Origin: Mytilus edulis
Taxonomy: Eukaryota; Mollusca; Bivalvia; Mytilida; Mytilidae
Length of the DNA stretch: 64,000 bases
Direction: 5' to 3'
Assembly (NCBI RefSeq): GCF_963676685.1
Contig: NC_092346.1
Coordinates: 74,353,821 to 74,417,820, forward strand
A program made the translations under genes and the position numbers. Numbering within the stretch: position 1 is the stretch's first letter; each line of letters opens with the position of its first letter. Below are positions 57,036 to 64,000 of this stretch, one piece after another. The notes under the pieces were generated by a model that did not search any database, was not told where the DNA came from, and worked only from the letters and a program-made list of their open reading frames with translations.

Positions 57036-57264
57036 TTGGATATTAGTTCAAATCATATTCTGTATCAGAAACCTGTTATGTGTCAAAAATTTAATTACAA
57101 TCCAAATTCAGACCTGTATCAAGCGTGATTATTGTGTTCATTTTGGCCCCAACTTTTCAGGTTTTAACATTTGCGGTCGTTCACAGCTGTGCTCAGCAAA
57201 GCAATTTATTATGTAAGTCCGAAAATTACACCCATTAGTGTTAGAATTAGATTTTTCTGTTGAC

Positions 57265-57545
57265 AATTTGTTGTCTGTCCCTGAGCCTCAGCGGGATTCG
57301 AACTCACACTTTTGATACACTACAGCACCAGAGGCGGATCCAGCCATTTTAAAAAGGGGGGTTCCTAACCAAGGACAAAAGGGGGAGGGGGTTTCAACTA
57401 TAAGTCCCCATTCAAATGCATTGATCGTCCCAAAAAAGGGTGGTTCCAACCCCCGGACCAACCCCCCCCCCCCCCCCCCCCTCTTGGATCCGCGCCTGAG
57501 CACCAATCGCTTAGCCTCATGTCCAGCTTTCTAGACCACTCAACC
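57265..57545 (-). mobile_element. tRNA-derived SINE head, split by a foldback element
   Basis: On the - strand, TGGTCTAGAAAGCTGGACA (A-box-like) lies at about 57536-57518 and GTGTGAGTTCGAATCCCGCT (B-box) at about 57308-57289. The sequence reads as a tRNA-like head but is interrupted between them by about 150-165 bp. It is not a functional tRNA gene. Confidence 0.7.
57331..57497. mobile_element. Foldback/MITE inserted in the SINE, AGCACC target duplication
   Basis: The left end AGAGGCGGATCCAGCC pairs with the right end TTGGATCCGCGCCTG. AGCACC flanks both sides (about 57325-57330 and 57498-57503), as expected for a target-site duplication. The interior contains a C run of about 18. Confidence 0.75.
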
Positions 57546-58260
57546 ATTTATGCTTTATAAAAATATAACTTCAATAGTCGTAGTGTTACCTTGTCACAGA
57601 TAGACATAAGACCTGTGTTTTAAGTGTGGGAAGATGTTATATTATTATTTTATACACAATGTATTTTTATTTTTTAGCAATCTAACTAAAAAAGAAATCA
57701 TATGTGATGAAAAATATTTACACAACAGTTATGCATTATTGCTATGAGCAATTTTTCAAGTCTTCTTCTCATAAAATGCTATGGTTTTTTCCCATATCCA
57801 TTTTTTCGGAAAAATTAGCTGTATGTCATGACTGATGCAGTATATTTCACAATCAATTTTAGTCAAAATTTTCTGTAAAAAGAAGCCCAGATTTAAAAGC
57901 CTTAGCTTGTGAAGGTAGTCCAGGTTTTTCTTATGTCATGTTTGCAAAAAAAATGGCACTTTTGCACCAAAGGCAGATAATTTGGAGCTTTTTCAATGAT
58001 ATAAACATTTTAATAGGCATATGGCCATAGGGGCCAAAACGAACTATTTTGTTTGGTTGGTTTTTGTATCATATCATCAAGTAACATGTTAAAGTGTAAT
58101 AAATTAAATTTGTAATGAAAAAAAAAATGTTTAAAATTTGACTGAAATTTTTGTACCCTCGAGCCTCCTTTTAAAGGGTTCAGAATAGATGAGTCTGTGT
58201 CCAATTCAAAGCTATACCTTAAAAAGAAATGAATAAAACTAGCTATAGAAAAGTATAACA
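57546..58260. other. AT-rich intergenic DNA
   Basis: No feature was supported. Confidence 0.4.
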
Positions 58261-58263
58261 TCA

Positions 58264-59011
58264 TTTATTAATAAAAATCTAAATAACATATAATATATAT
58301 AAAGCTATCAAACCATTGGATTTCATTTTTGTTTTGATAAATAAAATCTTCAACATACATGATATATATTAAAAAAAAAAGAATATGATTGGATTTCACT
58401 GATTAAAGCACCGACTTGAAAAGTGATATTTACATAAGAAATTTACTGAAATTGCAAGGGATATCTACATAGTTACCACAATACCATTTCAACTGTGTCA
58501 CATTTTGAATATGAGGTTTACTGTTAATACTGGACTAATCATTTACAAAGTGGACAGTTGATATTATATCTTTATGATACATGTTGAAAGAGAATGAGAT
58601 TTTAATATTTTTCTCATTCAAGTGAAATATAATTCTTGAATTTCTCATCATGAATTTTACATAAAATATACAGATGAGATGGACCTGTATTGTTCTCATT
58701 GAATTACATTGTATATGGATTAGTTATGTGAACATTATTTGAATGAATAACAGCAGGCAAATCAACCAATTAAAGAATTATGTGATAATGGGTGTAAATT
58801 GTTTGATTTAGAATCTTGCATATAAAATTATCTGAAGTTGTAGCACCACAAAATATAAGATATATATTGGAAGCATGAAGTTGTCATTTGTAAACATTTT
58901 GTCATACAACGGTGTTTTTTTTTTCTAATTCTCCAGGTGATAAGCTACTGGGCCATCAAAAATACAAATTGTAAACAATTTCACAAAATCTGGTTGCTTT
59001 ACTTGATAGCA
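58264..59011 (-). other. Putative 3' UTR of the unidentified minus-strand gene
   Basis: It follows the stop at 59014-59012. A - strand AATAAA lies at 58269-58264. The extent is inferred. Confidence 0.45.
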
Positions 59012-59134
59012 TCAGCTTCGTTTATGTACCATTACAAATATATTTGAAAACTGAATTCCCTGTGCATATGCCGCAAATCCATGTCTTAACCATTTCCAGG
59101 ATCTTCTTATTATTTTTCTTGTACGTTTGGCAAC
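59012..59134 (-). CDS. Probable terminal exon of unidentified gene
   Basis: Acceptor ATATTTTTCAG is followed by 40 codons and TGA: a basic start (VAKRTRKIIRRSWKWL), then RHGFAAYAQGIQFSNIFV and MVHKRS. It is phase 0 and so compatible with the exon ending at 63678, although other exons could lie between. The aromatic/basic, non-repetitive composition looks like a real conserved C-terminus. I do not recognise the family. Confidence 0.55.
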   Translation of the reverse strand, partial: VAKRTRKIIRRSWKWLRHGFAAYAQGIQFSNIFVMVHKRS

Positions 59135-59399
59135 CTGAAAAATATATTAAACATTGACTGAAACATGTAAACTGCCAAACCTGAAAAATATATTAAACAT
59201 TGACTGAAACATGTAAACTTCTATCACCAATAACATATTGTATTTGATTTGTACTTATCACATTTTAAAATGATCTTAACCATTCAAGAAATAAATTAAG
59301 AATTAAATTGATAGTTTCTGCATTTTCTAAATATTGTCTGCAGATTGATACTTCACTGAAAGACATTTTGCAGGCAAACGGCAAATTAAAACAGTTGTC

Positions 59400-59640
59400 A
59401 TTAACTTTTACTTTGGTTGACTATGCAAGAAGATGAACATGCTTTCTTTAGATATGAAAGAAAAAATGTGTATAATTTTATACAGGAACAAAACTCTACA
59501 TGATATTGAACAGAAACAAAACTGCATACATAATTCAACAAAACAAAAGGTACAAATTCTAAACAAACTGTGCACAAAACTGAAAGTACACTCATGTGGT
59601 GAACAGAAACTTCAAAACTCGTAACTAATATACAACATGC
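59400..59640. other. Intron DNA with short open frames on both strands
   Basis: Open stretches at 59401-59691 (-) and 59433-59624 (+) show no recognisable protein features. Confidence 0.3.
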
Positions 59641-60690
59641 ATTGATTAGCAAAATTACTGCTAAAATTACACAACATACACTTGCAACCAAGGTTACACA
59701 TAGTGAACAATTTATTGGTTACCAAGGTTACACCTAGCAAACAATTTCAAATAACTGGTTACCAAGGTTACCACTAATGAATCAAACGTCATTCAACATG
59801 CAATTGTTACCATTAGTGAACAAAACAACACAACATGCACTATTTACCACTAGTGAACAAACCAACATACAATAGGCACTTGTAACTACTTGTGAACAAA
59901 CTAACATAGAACAAGCACTGATTAACACTAGTGAATAATAACATACAACATGAACGAATCAATAGCTACTAGTGATAACAAATTACAACAAACACTGGTT
60001 GCTACTAGTGAACAAAACAACATACAACAAGTACTGGTTGTCACCAGTGAACAAAATCATGCAACACACACTGGTTACCACTAGTGAATAAAACAACTTT
60101 CACTAGTAAATAAAACAAAAAAAAACAACATGCACTGGTTACCACCAGTGAATAATTCATTATGCACCGGTTACCACTAGTAAACAAAACAGCAATCAAC
60201 ATGCAATGGTTACCACTAGCGAACAAAACAACAATCGACATTCACTGTTAACCACTAGTGAACAATGCATTATTCATTGGTTACCACTCGTAAACAAAAC
60301 AACAAATCAACATGCACTGGTTACCACTAGTGAACAAAACAACAAACAACATGCACTGTTTACCACTAGTTAACAAAACAGCAAGCACATTGCCACTAGT
60401 AAATAAAGCAACAAACAACATGCACTGGTTACCACTAGTGAACAAAATAATACCGGTATACAACATGCACTGGTTACCACTAGTGAACAAAACACAAATA
60501 AAAACATGCACTGGTTGCCACTAGTGAACAAAACAACATGCACTGGTTATCACTAGCGAACAAAACAACATGCACTGATTGCGACTAGTAAACGAAAAAC
60601 AAACCCTTTTTCCACTAGTAAACAAACAAAAAAATACAACATGCACTGTTTGCCACTAGTAAATACAACATAGGACATGCACTTGTTTTA
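59640..60690 (+). repeat. ~38-46-bp minisatellite with conserved ACTAGT
   Basis: About 22-25 imperfect units of ACATGCACTGGTTACCACTA, GTGAACAAAACAAC. The palindrome ACTAGT sits in most units. Frames on either strand (60041, 60281, 60312) merely repeat the unit. Confidence 0.9.
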
Positions 60691-61539
60691 ATGTTACCTT
60701 ATTTGTTTCTCTTTGGAAATTCCATATCTTTAGACATGAATATAGGAGTAGCATATCCATATATAAACGATTTTTTCAGAGTATTTAGAACATTATAACC
60801 TGCACTTTTCAAATGATACCAAATCTACAAAACATACCTTGTATTTTACCTGAGGGTATCATGTTGTAGTTTGTGTCTCAAAAAATCAAGCTAATTCATA
60901 TTTGGAAAGCCTACATATTTATTTTTGCGTTGTGTATTTTTTTAGTGCCATATCTAGGGAACGACCATTTAACTTCAAGGGGAGGGTTATGTTTTTTCAA
61001 TAAAAAAAAATATTCAGTTCTGATCCCCAATTTGATGACAAAAGTATATTCTGGTCAAGCAGATGACAAAAAAATTTATTCTAAATCCAGATTTTCCCCC
61101 ATACCTTATAGTAGTAAATATATTGAAAAAAATAATCTGATCGATAGCTTTGAAAAACTAAATAAAATTGTTCGAAAAAAAACTTGAAGTTAACTTAATG
61201 GTTGCTATACCTTAGAGGAGATAAAAATTCCATGAATGCACTTGATTCATTAAACAAATATCTGGACTCTAGTAGAGTCATACTATTTCCAGTAGTTATA
61301 TTATAAGACACCTGTTCATTGTTGAAGACAGTTTATGAGACATATATCATTGTAGTATATGCATCTGACTGTATGTAGACCTCTAGGTGTCTTTTTTCTT
61401 TCATTTATAAGTATAACTTCTTTTTTTTATTTCTTCCTTTATGAGCCATAAGTTAAAAGATTATAATTTTGTAAATGTTTTTTCTTATTTTTTTGGTGTG
61501 TATTTCCGGTCTATTTGTATTACATTATTAACGTCTTTG

Positions 61540-62420
61540 CCAAGTATACGTCTGTTATATGGCCATTGTCCTTGACCTGATCTTTAATACGGTTCAGTGA
61601 AGACTTAAAACAACTATTTTTGTTCATGTGAATTTGACATTTATATGACCAATATGATAACTATATTTGGTAGATGAATTAAACCTTCAAAGGCCACATG
61701 CCCTTCAGACTGTGTTCACCTTCCATCTCAGTTCATTATTCAGGAATGAAAGGTTACGTTTTCTTGGTCAATTATTATCTCAGATACTATATATGCAGTT
61801 GAACACATTTATTTGGTGTATGTTGTAAAGTGAACATATCCGTCAGGCAGGTTCCCACGGCATTTTTATGACCCATTGGTGAATGTTAATTCTTCATGTT
61901 AAGTACGGATCAGTACGGTCTATTCCGACGCTAGTAATAAGCATTAGGTAAACCATATTTGGTGTATGGAATGATTGCATGGTGTACATGTCTGTCTGGC
62001 AGGTTCATCTGACCTTAACATCATTTTCATGATTCAAAGTCAACTTTTATGTTTTGATGGCTGAGTTCGTTTCTCGGATAGTAAAACAATAGGATTACTA
62101 TAGGTGGTGGATGTGATATTTACAAAGAATTCAAGTTGTCTGGAAGAGTTCATCTGACCTTCACCTTATTTTCATGGTTCATTGATCAGCTTAGAATTCT
62201 TGGTTAGGAAGACTTCATCTGACCTTGAACTTATCGTCATGCTTAATTGATCAGAGTTGAGTATTCTTAGTTTGTGCTGTTTCTCAGATACTGTACTATA
62301 AGAAAAACGTTAACTACATTTAGTGTTACTGTATGGAATGATGGTAAGATGTACATGTTCATCAGGCGGGGTTCAACTGACCTTTGCCTTTACATGGATC
62401 ATTGATAATGTGTATTTTAA
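61540..62420 (+). repeat. Degenerate ~150-190-bp tandem/dispersed repeat
   Basis: Phrases like GGCAGGTTCATCTGACCTT, ATTTTCATGGTTCATTGATCA and TTTGGTGTATGGAATGATTG recur at least four times with changing spacing. Confidence 0.7.
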
Positions 62421-63677
62421 TAAATACTTATTGTTTAACCTTTTTGTCTAAGACTTTCAACATGAATTAATTCATAAGTAAGTGGGCGAGACATTTCAGC
62501 ATGACTATTCGTGTATTTTTTGACATTTGGATTGATCTTCAACCAATTTATTTTGTAACATTTTACCTTATACATGTATGTCCATCTATTTTCATGTTGA
62601 ACGAGTTTGACCGTCTTCACTGAGATGAAATTTTGATATGTAAACTAAGCCATCTCCCCAAAAAGGTAGTGATGAACTGGTACAGGTTCAACGTTGGAAC
62701 AGTTCCCCATAAGTGTTATAACATACCAGTTGGGAATAATATTCGGGCAAAAGAAATTTATATTTACAGTGCAAATTAAAAAAGACTTAAAATATTAATT
62801 TTTAAGCAAAAATAATCAAAAGTGGCTTTTAGTTTTGGGTCTAAAAAAATTCCAGTGAATAATTTGCCTGTATCTAGTCAGGAATATGGTTGTTGTTATC
62901 CATTCATTTGATGTGTGCACTTTTTATTTTGCCACTTGATTAGGGACTTTCCATTTTTCATTCTCCTCGGAGTATTTTTATGATATAACTATTTGCTAGA
63001 GTGATACATTCAAAAAATTCCAATCTTCTAATAAACCATTATGTTTCCAGAAAGTTTTTGACAAAAGTTGCTGCTTCTTATGAAATCAATTCTTGATATT
63101 TTCAACAATATGTTTTTGCACCTAAAGTACATATCACATGCATTTGGGGATATTTATCCCAATTTTTAGTATATTTTAGCCATTGATATGTATACGTCTT
63201 TGTTACCACCCGTTTAAAAGATTGATCTCATCTAGTTCCATTCATCAGTATATCACAAGTCCAACAGAGTACCTTTGATATTATATTATTTTAAAGTCGA
63301 TGTACATATATATACAAGTATATGTTGTTTTTTGTTTTTGTTTTTAGAGCTAGACAATGAATGGGCAGTTTTGTGTTGATGTTTTTTTGTTGGTTTTTTT
63401 TGTAACAAACAAACGAAACAAAATTTGATCGAGCATTAATGAAATTAATAAACAGCTGTCAGCAACAAGTTTAACAATACATGTAAAAAAATCGTAACAG
63501 TTAATAAATGTTAAAAAGCGTCATGACAATGAGTTGGCGTCATGAGAAATGAAGTTTTGCCTGAGATTCCTGATTCAATAAGCCCTGGAATGATTCTGTT
63601 TTGTTTGTTTATCTCAGTGACATATTATTAGTGCCCGTGACACATGGCATTCGACGGAATAGTTTAAAGAATTGTAC
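62421..63677. other. Intron DNA of the unidentified minus-strand gene
   Basis: AT-rich; nothing else was recognised with confidence. Confidence 0.4.
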
Positions 63678-64000
63678 CTTCTTTGTTCCTTTCAGTTTGC
63701 TTGATTTATGTCTTATATCCTCATGTACATCTTCAGCTTTGTGAAATGTTATGTTTTCAATTTCTGCACTTTCTGCAGTTGAAGATCTGCTATCAATTGA
63801 TTCGTCGGATTCTTCTAATTGTTGGTATCTTCTTTGTGAGAAACTGTCCACAAGCTGTTTGACTTCTTTTTTGGGGTTTGGCACACTATGTCCGTTTTCA
63901 AAAGTTCGTATGAGTACATTTTGGTTCGACTGAGAACTTGAGTTCAGACTATTTCTCAATGAGGGATTTGGTTGCTTAATATTTTGGTGTACATCTCCTG
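63678..64000 (-). CDS. Exon of unidentified gene, continues beyond window
   Basis: Read from the right edge, 107 codons are open without interruption to the donor AAG|GTACAAT (phase 0). The product is Ser/Asn/Gln/Glu-rich and likely disordered: PNPSLRNSLNSSSQSN, VKQLVDSFSQRRYQQLEESD, then SSTAESAEIENITFHK, ending KGTKK. No membrane segment or known domain is visible. It may join the exon at 59134-59012, giving KGTKK-VAKRTRK, a plausible basic continuation. Splice evidence is only consensus-based. Confidence 0.6.

Noticed and set aside
57280-57310. Functional tRNA gene
   Set aside because: Only a B-box-like part is intact and the tRNA-like head is interrupted by an inserted element. It fits a SINE.
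57288-57506. 72-codon minus-strand frame
   Set aside because: Glycine run from the C-homopolymer of the foldback insert; not a gene.
60041-60524. Repetitive peptides (FTSGNQCML and HWLPLVNK types)
   Set aside because: Straight translations of the ACTAGT minisatellite on each strand.

Overview
The window is eukaryotic, AT-rich, intron-rich nuclear DNA, most probably from a marine mussel (Mytilidae) or another bivalve. I base this on animal-type split genes with GT/AG junctions and on dispersed repeats that I remember as common in mussel transcripts (for example the 'tggatggagagttgtctcattgg' type near 39.8 and 46.5 kb). Other support is tandem satellite DNA, MITEs, and decayed Ty3/gypsy and non-LTR elements. 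The organism call is inference; no search was possible.

Layout. 0.3-3.7 kb: a large, diverged inverted duplication (palindrome) whose two arms carry the same broken coding sequence, with a MITE in the left arm and a 100-N assembly gap at the right end. 4.6-17.06 kb: one satellite array built mainly from alternating ~176-bp (A) and ~170-bp (B) monomers, about 72 monomers in all. It has hybrid monomers, an 864-bp higher-order duplication, an inverted and degenerate left edge, an abrupt right edge, and CENP-B-box-like motifs in A monomers.

18.3-32.9 kb: CHAC2 (+ strand, 3 coding exons, 183 aa), a ChaC-type glutathione gamma-glutamylcyclotransferase. Its 13-kb first intron holds a tandem GC-richer duplication, a broken Ty3/gypsy element (- strand) with an extra C2H2 zinc-finger ORF, a broken non-LTR retrotransposon (+ strand), and a dispersed repeat with an internal 519-bp triplication. 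33.5-41.7 kb: NAA80 (- strand, 5 coding exons, 250 aa), the actin N-acetyltransferase, convergent with CHAC2. 41.8-47.4 kb: ARMT1 (+ strand, 5 coding exons, 430 aa), a DUF89 metal-dependent phosphatase/damage-control family protein. It is head-to-head with NAA80 (104 bp between start codons) and apparently uses a GC-AG first intron.

47.4-57.6 kb: repeat-on-repeat DNA with a three-level nested insertion and a tRNA-derived SINE split by a foldback element. 58.2-64 kb: two exons of an unidentified - strand gene that continues beyond the right end, with a ~40-bp minisatellite and ~150-bp degenerate tandem repeats in its intron.

The three recognised genes are housekeeping genes of separate pathways (glutathione turnover, actin maturation, metabolite/protein damage control). 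No operon-like logic is implied. The most unusual material is the satellite array, the palindrome, the nested repeats and the compact NAA80/ARMT1 divergent promoter.
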